Assembly: GCF_001678945.1 (NCBI RefSeq)
Contig: NZ_CP015124.1
Location: forward strand, 434,001-498,000
DNA length: 64,000 bases
Direction: 5' to 3'
Origin: Phaeobacter gallaeciensis
Lineage (GTDB): Bacteria > Pseudomonadota > Alphaproteobacteria > Rhodobacterales > Rhodobacteraceae
Of this stretch, positions 1-8,958 are shown piece after piece. The notes under the pieces are model-generated. The model saw nothing but the letters and a program-made list of their open reading frames with translations. It did no database searches and had not been told where the DNA came from. Both the position numbers and the translations under genes were made by a program. Position 1 is the first letter of the stretch; each line of letters begins with the position of its first letter.

Positions 1-825
1 CAGGCGGTGGCGCGGACCACCCTGCCCCGGTGTGTGATCGGTCAGCCGCTCGTATCCCAGAGCATAGCCGTGATCATAGACGCCCGAACCCATGCAGCGG
101 TTGCGCAGGGTGACGTTCTCCATCGCGGTGAGTTCCGCCAGCGCCTGTTCCACCCAGGCTTCGGGATCGTCGCCATCGATGGTCCCGCCATCGACCGGCG
201 CCCGACCGCCCCAATGGGCGTTCTGTTCGATCACCAGCACCTTGGCGCCCGAACGGCCCGCCGTCAGCGCCGCCTGAAGGCCTGCGACACCGCCGCCAAC
301 AACCAGAACATCAGCAAAGAAATAGAAGTGTTCGTAGGTATCCGCGTCCTTCAGTTCGCGGTCGGGTGCCTGACCCAGACCTGCGGATTTGCGGATGATC
401 GGCTCGTAGACGTGTTTCCAGAAGGGTTTGGGGTGGATGAACGTCTTGTAATAGAAACCAGCAGGCAGGAACCGCGCCAGCTTGTTGTTCACCACGCCCA
501 CGTCGAACTCAAGGCTGGGCCAGTGGTTCTGCGACTGGGCGCTGAGGCCCGAGAACAGCTCGGTCGTCGTGGCGCGCTGGTTCGGTTCGAACCGCGCCCC
601 GGTGCCGAGACCGACCAGCGCGTTGGGCTCTTCCGCGCCCGAGGCAACCAGCCCGCGCGGGCGGTGGTATTTGAAGGATCGGCCCACCAGCAGCTGATCG
701 TTGGCGAGCAGGGCCGAGGCCAGCGTATCCCCGGCATAGCCCGTCATCCGCGTGCCGTTGAAGGTGAACTCGATGGGTTTGGAGCGGTCGATCAACCGGC
801 CCTGATTGGCAAGACGCGTGCTCAT
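1..825 (-). CDS. soxA: Sarcosine oxidase alpha subunit (partial, C-terminus beyond window)
   Basis: Large subunit of the heterotetrameric sarcosine oxidase, which demethylates sarcosine to glycine and passes the one-carbon unit to tetrahydrofolate. The 275 visible codons begin MSTRLANQGRLIDRS. An N-terminal 2Fe-2S-type domain (FTFNGTRMTGYAGDTLASAL, about residues 18-37, and FKYHRPRG) is followed by a dinucleotide fold with VLVVGGGVAGLQAA. This order is typical of SoxA. The start ATG at 825 has a GAAAGG ribosome site just upstream. It is third in the order soxB-soxD-soxA on the minus strand, as in the family. The 100-base gap after soxD shows no other gene. The rest of the gene, and any soxG, lie to the left of the window. 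Confidence 0.95.
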   Translation of the reverse strand, partial: MSTRLANQGRLIDRSKPIEFTFNGTRMTGYAGDTLASALLANDQLLVGRSFKYHRPRGLVASGAEEPNALVGLGTGARFEPNQRATTTELFSGLSAQSQNHWPSLEFDVGVVNNKLARFLPAGFYYKTFIHPKPFWKHVYEPIIRKSAGLGQAPDRELKDADTYEHFYFFADVLVVGGGVAGLQAALTAGRSGAKVLVIEQNAHWGGRAPVDGGTIDGDDPEAWVEQALAELTAMENVTLRNRCMGSGVYDHGYALGYERLTDHTPGQGGPRHRL

Positions 826-925
826 GCTGCGAACCTTTCACGATAAAAGGCGGTGATAATCGGTGTGTGTCCCGCGAAACGGGCCACGCCCGGCTGCGGT
901 CGGTCTGTGCGACGAAGTGCGTCTG

Positions 926-1267
926 TCATGACCTGGCATCCGAAAACTCGCGCCAGCTCCAGCCGGGGCGTTTGGCGGTGATCGCGTCGCGGATTTCCTG
1001 CGGCGGCTCGGTGGTTTGCGCCGAATAGGTGCCAAAAACCTCAAGCGTCATGGTGCAGCGGGCCGCGTGGAACCACTTGCCGCAGCCATTGACGTGCCGC
1101 CAGCGTTCGAAATGCACGCCTTTGGGATTTTCCCGCATGAACAGATAATCATGGAACTCATCATCCGAGGAGCCGGGACCAAAGCGCGTCAGATGCGCCT
1201 CACCGCCACCGTGCAGTTCGGTTTCTTCGGCTTTGACGCCGCAATAGGGGCATTCAAGGATCAGCAT
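926..1267 (-). CDS. soxD: Sarcosine oxidase delta subunit
   Basis: Small zinc-binding subunit of heterotetrameric sarcosine oxidase, 113 residues. It starts MLILECPYCGVKAEETE. The CPYC pair near the N-terminus and the later GCGKWFH..RC residues match the cysteine/histidine zinc site known for SoxD. A longer open frame runs 20 codons upstream, but the family starts at MLILECP, so the ATG at 1267 is chosen. It lies between soxB and soxA in the same direction, consistent with one operon for sarcosine or glycine-betaine breakdown. Confidence 0.95.
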   Translation of the reverse strand: MLILECPYCGVKAEETELHGGGEAHLTRFGPGSSDDEFHDYLFMRENPKGVHFERWRHVNGCGKWFHAARCTMTLEVFGTYSAQTTEPPQEIRDAITAKRPGWSWREFSDARS

Positions 1268-1373
1268 GGGCCATGCTCCGGTTTGGTCTGGTCTACTGCC
1301 CCCGAACCGAGGGCGGGGATCGGGCACGATGCGACGCAGGGCGTCACATTGGATGAACGAAGGGAAGCAACCA

Positions 1374-2618
1374 TCAGTGCGCCACCCCGGCTGCGACGCT
1401 CTCGTCGATGAATTTGCCTTCCTTGAAGCGCATCATGGAAAATTCCTCGGCCAGCGGCGAATGGCCGGTTGCCATCAGCTCGGCCATGGCCCAGCCAGAT
1501 CCCGGGATCGCCTTGAAGCCGCCGGTGCCCCAGCCTGCGTTGACGAAACAGTTTTGCACCGGCGTTTTCGAGATGATGGGCGAGCGGTCGCCGGTGACAT
1601 CCACGATACCGCCCCACTGGCGCAGCATCTTCAGGCGCGACACCATCGGGAAGGTTTCGTTCAGCGCACGCACGGTTTCCTCGATGTGGTGGAAGGACCC
1701 GCGCTGGGTGTAATTGTTGTAGCCATCGGTACCGCCACCAATCACCATCTCGCCCTTGTCGGACTGGCTCATGTAGCCGTGCACGGTGTTGGCCATGACG
1801 ACCACATCCATGCAGGGTTTGATCGGTTCAGAGACCAGCGCCTGCAGCGCCACGCTTTCGACCGGCAGGCGGAAGCCCGCCATCTGGGAAAGGTGCGAAC
1901 AGTTGCCTGCAACCACCATGCCCAGCTTATCGCAATCGATCGCGCCCTTACTGGTGTCGACACCGATGACCCGGCCGCCTTCAGTGCGCACGCCGGTGAC
2001 TTCACATTGCTGGATGATGTCCATGCCCATGGCCGAACACGCCCGGGCATAGCCCCAGGCCACCGCATCGTGACGCGCGGTGCCGCCGCGCTCCTGCCAC
2101 AGGCCACCCAGCACAGGGTAACGCGGCCCTTCAAGGTTGATGATCGGCACCAGTTCCTTGACGCGCGCGGGTTCGATCCACTCGGTAGACACGCCCTGCA
2201 GCGCGTTGGCATGGGCCGTGCGCTTGTAGCCGCGCACCTCATGCTCGGTCTGGGCCAGCATGATGACGCCGCGCGGAGAAAACATGACGTTATAGTTCAG
2301 ATCCTGGCTCATATCCTCGTATAGGGAACGCGCCTTTTCATAGATCGCCGCCGACGGATCTTGCAGGTAGTTCGAGCGGATGATGGTGGTGTTGCGCCCG
2401 GTGTTGCCGCCGCCCAGCCAGCCCTTTTCCAGCACCGCCACATTGGTGATGCCGAAATTCTTGCCAAGGTAATAGGCCGTGGCAAGGCCGTGCCCGCCCG
2501 CGCCGACGATGATCACATCATAGTGGCGTTTGGGCTCGGGGGCGCGCCAGGCGCGTTCCCATCCGGTGTGGTAGCGCAGGGCCTCCCGCGCGACTGCAAA
2601 GGCTGAATAGCGTTTCAT
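1374..2618 (-). CDS. soxB: Sarcosine oxidase beta subunit
   Basis: Catalytic flavoprotein subunit of sarcosine oxidase, 414 residues, close to the family length. It begins MKRYSAFAVAREAL and has an FAD-binding fold DVIIVGAGGHGLATAYYLG at about residues 33-51, then a DadA/glycine-oxidase-type fold and a C-terminal WGTGGFKAIPGSGW motif typical of the family. The open frame extends 53 codons further upstream, but that part has no family-like sequence, so the ATG at 2618 is used. It is the first gene of soxB-soxD-soxA. The 246 bases to the divergent ccmI presumably hold both promoters; I see no clear operator there. Confidence 0.95.
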   Translation of the reverse strand: MKRYSAFAVAREALRYHTGWERAWRAPEPKRHYDVIIVGAGGHGLATAYYLGKNFGITNVAVLEKGWLGGGNTGRNTTIIRSNYLQDPSAAIYEKARSLYEDMSQDLNYNVMFSPRGVIMLAQTEHEVRGYKRTAHANALQGVSTEWIEPARVKELVPIINLEGPRYPVLGGLWQERGGTARHDAVAWGYARACSAMGMDIIQQCEVTGVRTEGGRVIGVDTSKGAIDCDKLGMVVAGNCSHLSQMAGFRLPVESVALQALVSEPIKPCMDVVVMANTVHGYMSQSDKGEMVIGGGTDGYNNYTQRGSFHHIEETVRALNETFPMVSRLKMLRQWGGIVDVTGDRSPIISKTPVQNCFVNAGWGTGGFKAIPGSGWAMAELMATGHSPLAEEFSMMRFKEGKFIDESVAAGVAH

Positions 2619-2864
2619 GAGCGAATCCGATGATGCGTGTCTGTTCTTGGGTATGCCCGAGGGGCGGTTCAGGGCCGTGCCGTTTATCGTCGCATTTGTG
2701 CATAGTTGCGACATCACCTTTGTACCACGTCTGCGACCTTGCCGCACGGGGTCTGCCCAGCCCGACGACCGCCCCACTTACTGGGCACGACAGGGTGACG
2801 CAGCAGTTAGGTCTTTTTTCCGCGCCTGCGGAGATATAGATGGAGATCAAACATCGGAGTAAGC

Positions 2865-4115
2865 ATGGTTTTCTGGATCCTCATCGCATTCATGGCCTTG
2901 GCCATCGCCGGATTGATGGCATTGGTTCTGTTGCGCAGCCGCGCAACGGGAGAGCCGCCTGCGGCCTATGACCTGCGCGTCTATCGCCAGCAATTGCGCG
3001 ACGTGGACAAGGATCTGGCCCGTGGCGTGATCAACGAAGCCGACGCCGGCCGTATCCGCACCGAGGTCTCCCGCCGCATTCTGGCCGCCGATGCGCAACT
3101 GCAGGAACAGACCGAAGGCGCGCGGCAACCCCGGATGGCGACCCGCGCGGTGGCGGTGATCATCGTTCTGGGGATCTGTGGCGGAACACTGGCGATATAC
3201 GCGACGCTGGGCGCACCAGGCTATGGTGACCTCAGCCTCAAGAGCCGCATCGCCATGGCGCAGGAGCGCGCCGACAGCCGCCCCAGCCAGGGCGAAGCTG
3301 AAGCCCAGGTGCCGCCTTTCCCGGCGCCCGAAGTCGAAGACAGCTACCGTCAGCTCGTCGATCAACTGCGCCAGACCGTGGCCAAGCGTGAAGACGACGC
3401 TCAGGGTCAGGCCCTGCTGGTACAGCACGAAGCGAACCTCGGCAATTTCATCGCGGCCTATCAGGCCAAGGAAAAGTATATCAACATCATGTCCGGCGAT
3501 GTGGAAGCCGCCGATTTCGGCGAGCTGGCCGAGCTGATGATCATGGCAGCCGGTGGCTATGTCTCTCCCGAAGCGGAAAAGGCGCTAAGCCAGACGCTGC
3601 GACTGGACCCGGAAAACGGACCGGCACGCTATTACTACGGGTTGATGCTGGGACAGGTGGGACGGCCTGACCTCTCCTACCAGATCTGGGCGGAAACCCT
3701 GCGCAAGGGCAATGCCGATGATCCCTGGGTCCGCGGCATTCAAAGCCAGATCGAAGAGATGGCCGTGCGCGCCGGGGTCGATTATCAGCCGATCCAGCCC
3801 AAAGGCGCGCCGACCCCGCCCTTTGCTGGCGCCATGCCCGGCCCAGATGCGGCGGACGTGGAAAACGCCGCCGAGATGAGCGAAGCCGACCGGGCCGAGA
3901 TGATCCGCGGCATGGTGGCTCGCCTGTCGGACAGGCTCGCGACCGAAGGTGGCACGGTTCAGGAATGGTCCCGTCTGATCGGGGCGCTGGGGGTGCTTGG
4001 CGATCTGGATCAGGCCCGCGTCATCTATGACGAAGCCCGCCAGACCTTTGCCGGGGACGCCGCCGCGCTTGACATGATCAACGACGCCGCCCGTCAGGCA
4101 GGGGTGTCAGAATGA
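2865..4115 (+). CDS. ccmI: Cytochrome c biogenesis protein CcmI
   Basis: System I cytochrome c maturation factor that chaperones apocytochrome c to the heme-attachment complex at the periplasmic face. The 416-residue protein has an N-terminal membrane helix (about residues 2-24), a short cytoplasmic segment containing YDLRVYRQQLRDVDKDL (the classic CcmI signature YRxQLxEL-like), a second helix (about 90-112) and a periplasmic TPR-like C-terminal half rich in Ala/Glu helices (LDPENGPARYYYGLMLGQ). Length and architecture match alphaproteobacterial CcmI. Its stop overlaps the start of the next gene (ATGA at 4112-4115), indicating translational coupling with ruvX. Confidence 0.93.
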   Translation: MVFWILIAFMALAIAGLMALVLLRSRATGEPPAAYDLRVYRQQLRDVDKDLARGVINEADAGRIRTEVSRRILAADAQLQEQTEGARQPRMATRAVAVIIVLGICGGTLAIYATLGAPGYGDLSLKSRIAMAQERADSRPSQGEAEAQVPPFPAPEVEDSYRQLVDQLRQTVAKREDDAQGQALLVQHEANLGNFIAAYQAKEKYINIMSGDVEAADFGELAELMIMAAGGYVSPEAEKALSQTLRLDPENGPARYYYGLMLGQVGRPDLSYQIWAETLRKGNADDPWVRGIQSQIEEMAVRAGVDYQPIQPKGAPTPPFAGAMPGPDAADVENAAEMSEADRAEMIRGMVARLSDRLATEGGTVQEWSRLIGALGVLGDLDQARVIYDEARQTFAGDAAALDMINDAARQAGVSE

Positions 4116-4585
4116 TCCTTGATACCTTTGAAGAATTCGCCGCCGCCCTGCCCTCTTACTCTGCGCTGGTCGGGCTGGATCTGGGCGAGAAAACCATCGG
4201 GGTTGCCGTCTCGGACCGGATCGGCGCGGTGGCCACACCGCTGGAAACCATCCGGCGCAAGAAGTTCACCCTCGACAGTGCGCGCCTGCTGGAGATCATC
4301 AAGGAACGCGAGGTGGGCGGCATCCTGCTCGGCCTGCCGCGCAATATGGATGGCAGCGAAGGAGCTCGCTGCCAATCCACCCGCGCCTTTGCCCGCAACC
4401 TGACGCGACTGACCGAACTGCCGATCGGCTTCTGGGACGAAAGGCTGAGTACAGTTGCCGCAGAAAAAGCCCTGCTGGAGGCGGATACGTCCCGCAAACG
4501 CCGCTCCGAGGTGATCGACCATGTCGCCGCCTCCTATATCCTGCAGGGAGCGCTGGATCGGATGAGGCATTTGGGCAATGGATGA
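4112..4585 (+). CDS. ruvX: Holliday junction resolvase RuvX/YqgF
   Basis: YqgF-family RNase H-fold nuclease of 157 residues, implicated in Holliday junction resolution and pre-16S rRNA 5' end processing. Visible motifs are GLDLGEKTIGVAVSDRIG near the N-terminus with the first catalytic Asp, the central GILLGLPRNMDGSEGARC motif, FWDERLSTVAAE, and DHVAASYILQGALD with the last acidic residue. It overlaps ccmI by four bases upstream and the DUF1289 gene by eight bases downstream, so the three genes are probably cotranscribed. Confidence 0.94.
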   Translation: MILDTFEEFAAALPSYSALVGLDLGEKTIGVAVSDRIGAVATPLETIRRKKFTLDSARLLEIIKEREVGGILLGLPRNMDGSEGARCQSTRAFARNLTRLTELPIGFWDERLSTVAAEKALLEADTSRKRRSEVIDHVAASYILQGALDRMRHLGNG

Positions 4586-4823
4586 CGGCATGAGCGACAA
4601 GGTCTGGAAACGCGACGAAATTCAGTCGCCTTGCATCAAGATCTGTGTGGTTCACCCCGCAGAGCGGATCTGTACCGGCTGCTACCGCTCGATTGACGAA
4701 ATTACCCAGTGGTCTCGGATGAGCAATGATGAACGCGCTGCGGTGATGGAAGAACTGCCGGGGCGTGCCGCCGGGCTGACCAAACGCCGTGGCGGTCGCG
4801 CTGCCCGGCTGGAGCGCAAATAA
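4578..4823 (+). CDS. DUF1289 family protein
   Basis: An 81-residue protein with the DUF1289 cysteine motif: SPCIKICVVHPAERICTGCY (about residues 17-36), followed by RSIDEITQWSRMSNDERAAV. The four cysteines suggest a small metal-binding or Fe-S protein; the biochemical role of the family is unknown to me. It starts inside the 3' end of ruvX. The C-terminus is basic (TKRRGGRAARLERK). It converges on dusA, 68 bases away, and I see no convincing terminator hairpin between them. Confidence 0.85.
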   Translation: MDDGMSDKVWKRDEIQSPCIKICVVHPAERICTGCYRSIDEITQWSRMSNDERAAVMEELPGRAAGLTKRRGGRAARLERK

Positions 4824-4891
4824 CGCCGCCCGCGTACAGCGGTCAGTCAGCACAGGATTGATGGTTCACCGGTCTCCTGCTGACGGATGCC

Positions 4892-5887
4892 TCAGGCGGC
4901 AGAGCGCTCTGCCACCTGTGACAGCGCTTCCAACACCAAATCAGGACCGGCCCCCGGACGGTTCGCCCTCTCGGAGAGGATCCGCCGCCATGCACGCGCG
5001 CCGGGTTTACCGGCAAAAAGACCCAGCATATGTCGGGTAATCTGATGCAGCCGCGCGCCATCGCTCAACTGCCGCTCGATATAGGGAAGCATCTCATGCA
5101 CCACGGCGGATGCGTCGCGCGGCTCGCCGGTGCCATAGATCACCGGGTCGGCAGCCGACAGAATATCGGCGGGCTGGTGATAGGCCGCGCGTCCGACCAT
5201 GACACCATCAAGACCCCGGTCCAGATGTTCCCGCGCCGCGTCCAGGGAGGCAATGCCACCGTTCAGTGAGATATGCAGATCGGGAAACGCCGCCTTCATC
5301 TGATGCACCAGATCGTAATCTAGCGGCGGGATATCCCTGTTTTCCTTGGGTGACAGCCCTTGCAACCAGGCTTTGCGCGCGTGGATCGTCACGCGTCGGC
5401 AACCCGCAGCGCGAATTTTCTCCAGAAACACCGGCAGGATGTCCTGCGGTTCCTGCTCATCAACGCCGATGCGGCATTTCACGGTGACATCGACCTGCAC
5501 CTTACCGCGCATGGCCGCCACGCACTCCGCCACCAGATCCGGCGTTTGCATCAGAACCGCCCCGAAGGCACCGGATTGCACCCTATCGCTGGGACAACCG
5601 CAATTGAGGTTCACCTCATCATAGCCCGCCTCTTCGCCAAGCCGCGCGGCCTCGGCCAGTTCCTGCGGCTCGGACCCGCCCAGCTGCAGCGCCACCGGGT
5701 GCTCCTCGGGATTGAAGGCCAGCAGATGCAAGGCCCCACCCCGCACCAGCGCAGGTGCGGTGACCATTTCTGTGTATAGGAGTGTCTCACGGCTCAACAG
5801 GCGATGCAGGTAACGACAGTGCCTGTCGGTCCAGTCCATCATCGGCGCCACGCTCAGGCGCGCGGCTTGTTCCAGCTTGGTATTCAC
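4892..5887 (-). CDS. dusA: tRNA-dihydrouridine synthase A
   Basis: FMN-dependent enzyme that reduces U20/U20a in the tRNA D-loop. The protein has the TIM-barrel start LSVAPMMDWTDRHCRYLHR, the catalytic-cysteine motif NLNCGCPSDRVQSGAFGA, and phosphate-binding SLNGGI and DGVMVGRAAY. The open frame runs up to 6253, but no ATG lies near the family start. A GTG at 5887 preceded by GGAG gives VNTKLEQAARLSVAPM and a 331-residue product, which is the usual DusA length, so I chose it. The extra upstream frame is unlikely to be coding. Confidence 0.92.
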   Translation of the reverse strand: MNTKLEQAARLSVAPMMDWTDRHCRYLHRLLSRETLLYTEMVTAPALVRGGALHLLAFNPEEHPVALQLGGSEPQELAEAARLGEEAGYDEVNLNCGCPSDRVQSGAFGAVLMQTPDLVAECVAAMRGKVQVDVTVKCRIGVDEQEPQDILPVFLEKIRAAGCRRVTIHARKAWLQGLSPKENRDIPPLDYDLVHQMKAAFPDLHISLNGGIASLDAAREHLDRGLDGVMVGRAAYHQPADILSAADPVIYGTGEPRDASAVVHEMLPYIERQLSDGARLHQITRHMLGLFAGKPGARAWRRILSERANRPGAGPDLVLEALSQVAERSAA

Positions 5888-6223
5888 AGCCTTGGCTCCA
5901 TCCTCAATACGGCCTGCCTTCGGCGCAGGCCGGGGTGCCCAGTCGTACGCGATTCGACAGGGCTGGGGTGTAGCACATTTCACCGGAGGCAACAGGGAGC
6001 CACGGGAATCCCCCAGCGCCGTGAACGTCGCCCCCCTGCCCCAAACCAGATTTCGCGGCGAATAACCGCCCCGAACAAGGCAGGAATTGCCCACTGCGAG
6101 CATTGCAGACAGGCCATCCTGAAGGACCTTAGAACCGGACATTTCTCCCCTCGAAAAACATTGGATTTTTTGCCGAAAATGGTCTTGCAATCCCCCCCGA
6201 AATACATCAGAAGTGCGCCTCAC
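5888..6223. other. Gene-free stretch between dusA and tRNA-Ser
   Basis: About 336 bases without a supported gene. The dusA frame stays open through it on the minus strand but lacks a good start and shows no family-like sequence. The stretch must contain the dusA promoter (minus) and the tRNA promoter (plus). I see no repeats or hairpins of note. Confidence 0.5.
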
Positions 6224-6313
6224 GGAGAGGTGGCCGAGTGGTCGAAGGCGCACGCCTGGAAAGTGTGTAGGCGGGAAACCGTCTCCAGGGTTCGAATCCC
6301 TGTCTCTCCGCCA
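6224..6313 (+). tRNA. tRNA-Ser (anticodon GGA)
   Basis: A 90-base serine tRNA with encoded CCA. The acceptor arm GGAGAGG (6224-6230) pairs with TCTCTCC (6303-6309), followed by discriminator G and CCA. The D-arm is TGGCCGAGTGG, the anticodon loop reads CTGGAAA, giving GGA, there is a long class II variable arm (GTAGGCGGGAAACCGTC region), and the T-arm reads GGGTTCGAATCCC. Serine tRNA genes are common integration sites, which matters for the cassette that follows. Confidence 0.97.
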
Positions 6314-6456
6314 TACCCCCCCCTTAGATGCTAAATTTTCAGAACCGGTTGTGGCTGGATTTCGTTGCCATTTCAGGCGACCATGTGGGCGTGGCCCAGC
6401 GCCGGGCGTCTACGTCTCCATGGCTAAAGGAGCGGTCACACGAACGCTCCACGCCA

Positions 6457-6470
6457 TTGATCTTTGTCAA
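6457..6470. promoter_or_regulatory. FNR/FnrL-like box upstream of LOG operon
   Basis: TTGATCTTTGTCAA matches the FNR/FnrL consensus TTGAT-N4-ATCAA at nine of ten positions. It lies about 70 bases upstream of the GTG start at 6540, a normal distance for an activator site. A second, weaker box is in the promoter of the usp/N-ATPase operon (16810). Inference: oxygen-responsive activation by a Crp/Fnr-family regulator. Confidence 0.65.
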
Positions 6471-6539
6471 CGTGCTGGACCTGTGGGCTGCGATAATGCC
6501 CCAGCGCCCGACAGAGCGGGCGCCCTGCGGAGGCACAGG

Positions 6540-7505
6540 GTGAAACACAGATCGAAACAATCGCATAAACCGGAGCCGGCGCACCCCGAGCGGCGGCAAA
6601 CGGACCTGCCTTGGAAGACCCCGAAGCCCTCTCATGAAGATCCGGAGGCTCTGTCTCTGGTCCAGGCGATCATGAGGTCACCAGAGTACAGGCGCGCGGA
6701 CGAGGACATCGATTACCTGCAAAGTGAAGACACCCGCGGCGTCCGGCTGCAGTTGGACTATCTCAAGGCAGAGCGGCTCCTTGAGCACCATCGGATCAAA
6801 CACTCCATTGTGGTCTTCGGAAGCACCCGGATCCCGGAGCCGAAAGCCGCCCAGCGCAAGGTGGCAGAGCTCGAGGCGGTTCAGAACGGTCCTTCAGAGC
6901 ACTGGCCTTCGGGCCTCGAACGCGATCTGAGGATCGCAAGGCGTCTACTGGACAAAAGCCACTATTACGAGGTTGCGCGTGAATTCGGACGCATCGTCGG
7001 GGCACAAGAGCAAACGAACGGCGACAAGCTGGCACTGGTTACGGGCGGAGGGCCGGGCCTGATGGAAGCCGCAAACCGCGGTGCGCATGATATGGACGCA
7101 ACAACCGTGGGACTGAACATTACCCTGCCGCACGAGCAGTTCCCAAACCCCTATCTGACCCCCGGATTTTGTTTCCGGTTCCACTATTTCGCGATCAGAA
7201 AGCTCCATTTCCTGCTCCGGGCACGAGCCCTGGTGATCTTTCCGGGCGGCTATGGCACGCTTGATGAGTTCTTTGAGGCCCTCACCCTGATCCAGACCCG
7301 TAAGATCGCGCCGATGCCCCTTATCCTGGTCGGAGAAGACTACTGGCGCGGCGCCTTTGATCCCGAATTTTTGGTCGACGAGGGTGTCATCGCCCCCGAG
7401 GACCGGGACCTTTTCTGGTTCGCCGAAACGGCCGAGGAAATCTGGGAGGACATCCAACGCTGGTACGCCCGTGCCGGAAAATCCATCGTCGAACAGGAGG
7501 AATAG
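6540..7505 (+). CDS. LOG family protein (lysine decarboxylase-like nucleotide phosphoribohydrolase fold)
   Basis: A Rossmann-fold LOG/TIGR00730-type protein, 321 residues. Members hydrolyse nucleoside 5'-monophosphates such as cytokinin nucleotides; others cleave purine nucleotides. The signature motifs are GGGPGLMEAANRGA (about 169-182) and PGGYGTLDEFFEAL (about 235-248). An N-terminal extension of roughly 85 residues precedes the core (HSIVVFGSTRIP), as in the longer bacterial subfamily. The frame is open back through the tRNA, but GTG at 6540 has GGAGG six bases upstream, so it is chosen. The next gene starts three bases after the stop, indicating an operon. Confidence 0.85.
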   Translation: MKHRSKQSHKPEPAHPERRQTDLPWKTPKPSHEDPEALSLVQAIMRSPEYRRADEDIDYLQSEDTRGVRLQLDYLKAERLLEHHRIKHSIVVFGSTRIPEPKAAQRKVAELEAVQNGPSEHWPSGLERDLRIARRLLDKSHYYEVAREFGRIVGAQEQTNGDKLALVTGGGPGLMEAANRGAHDMDATTVGLNITLPHEQFPNPYLTPGFCFRFHYFAIRKLHFLLRARALVIFPGGYGTLDEFFEALTLIQTRKIAPMPLILVGEDYWRGAFDPEFLVDEGVIAPEDRDLFWFAETAEEIWEDIQRWYARAGKSIVEQEE

Positions 7506-7508
7506 AGG

Positions 7509-8888
7509 ATGCAAATTTCGTTTCACGGCGCCGCTGGTACTGTCACCGGGTCCTGCCATCTGGTGACGGTTGGCAACCTCAAGATCCTGGTGGATTGCGG
7601 CATGTTTCAGGGCGGCCACGAACTCAAGGAAGAGAATGTCGGCGACTTCGGCTTCGACCCTGCCTCTATCGACGTCCTGCTGCTTACCCATGCGCATCTG
7701 GATCATTGCGGACGCATTCCACTGCTGGTGAACCGGGGCTTCCGGGGCGACATCATCTGTACTGCCGCAACCCGGGATCTGGCCCGGCTGGTCATCCTCG
7801 ATTCCGCGCATCTTCACGAAGAAGAGGCGCGTCGGCGGCAACGGCACTCCGAGAAAGGGCACAAACATCAGCCGCTCTATGACACGCTCGACGCGGTCAT
7901 GAGCTTTGACCACTTCAATCGCATCGCTGACTACGGCGTGCCCATCCGCCTCGGGCACGACGCAAGCGCCATCTTCTATGAGGCGGGCCATATCCTCGGC
8001 TCGGCCAGCATCCTGCTTAGCGTCACCGAGGACGGGCGCAATCGCCGCATCCTGTTCTCGGGCGATATCGGCCCATCGGACAGGCCGTTCCTGAGTAATG
8101 CTCAGCCGCCGGGTGATGCGGATATCATCGTGATGGAGACCACCTATGGCGATCGCAATCACCGCTCGCTTGAGGCCTCGGTGGATGAATTGCTCGAAGC
8201 CATCTCTGATACGCAGGCACGGGGCGGCAATGTCATCATTCCAACCTTTGCCCTGGAGCGGGCGCAGGAGCTGCTCTTCTTCATGAATGAAGGCATCAAA
8301 CGGGATATCCTGCCACAGGATTTGAGGGTATTTCTCGACTCCCCGATGGCGATTTCGGCCACAAAGATCTTTCGCAACCATCCCGAGGCGATGACCCGCG
8401 AAATCGCGGAGCAGATCCGGTCGGGGCAAGATCCCTTTTCACTGCCCGAGTTGGAATTCACGCGTGAGACGGCAGAATCGATGCAGCTCAACCACATACA
8501 CTCTGGCGCGGTGATCATGGCGGGGTCGGGCATGTGCACGGGGGGGCGCGTCCGGCAACACCTGAGGCACAACCTCGCCCACGAAGAATGCAGTGTTATT
8601 TTCGTCGGCTTCGCTGCCGAGGGCACGTTGGCGCGTATCATCATCGACGGCGCTCAGTCGGTGAAACTGTTCGGCGATCACATCCCGGTCCGGGCTCGCA
8701 TCCACACGATCAACGGATTTTCCGCCCATGCAGGCAAAAAGGAACTGCGCGCCTGGCATGAAAAGAACCGCACGCCCGACATTACCTTCCTGATCCACGG
8801 GGAAGAAGACGCACGAAAAACCTTTGCAAAGGGCCTTAAATCGGAGCGGATCGAGTTTCCGACCATGCACCAGAGTTTCGAAATCTGA
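7509..8888 (+). CDS. MBL-fold beta-CASP RNA-processing-type metallo-hydrolase
   Basis: A 459-residue metallo-beta-lactamase/beta-CASP protein resembling archaeal and bacterial CPSF-like RNases. It begins MQISFHGAAGTVTGSCHLV and has the metal motif THAHLDHCGRIP (His61, His63, Asp65, His66), a second His in EAGHILGSAS, FSGDIGPSDRPFL, the beta-CASP insert with PTFALERAQELLF, SGMCTGGRVRQHL, and the C-terminal NGFSAHAGKKEL motif. The family contains 5'-3' exo- and endoribonucleases acting in the cytoplasm; the substrate here is unknown. It is downstream of the LOG gene, with a STAS-like gene 70 bases further on. Confidence 0.88.
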   Translation: MQISFHGAAGTVTGSCHLVTVGNLKILVDCGMFQGGHELKEENVGDFGFDPASIDVLLLTHAHLDHCGRIPLLVNRGFRGDIICTAATRDLARLVILDSAHLHEEEARRRQRHSEKGHKHQPLYDTLDAVMSFDHFNRIADYGVPIRLGHDASAIFYEAGHILGSASILLSVTEDGRNRRILFSGDIGPSDRPFLSNAQPPGDADIIVMETTYGDRNHRSLEASVDELLEAISDTQARGGNVIIPTFALERAQELLFFMNEGIKRDILPQDLRVFLDSPMAISATKIFRNHPEAMTREIAEQIRSGQDPFSLPELEFTRETAESMQLNHIHSGAVIMAGSGMCTGGRVRQHLRHNLAHEECSVIFVGFAAEGTLARIIIDGAQSVKLFGDHIPVRARIHTINGFSAHAGKKELRAWHEKNRTPDITFLIHGEEDARKTFAKGLKSERIEFPTMHQSFEI

Positions 8889-8958
8889 CGGCGCGTCGGG
8901 GGAAACGGCTTTCGGTGATACCCGCCACGCATAGGTAAACAGAAAGGACCGCAGGACG

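Noticed and set aside
6213-6539. Upstream part of the LOG frame running through the tRNA
   Set aside because: It would translate the tRNA-Ser gene; GTG 6540 has a good ribosome site and gives the family length.
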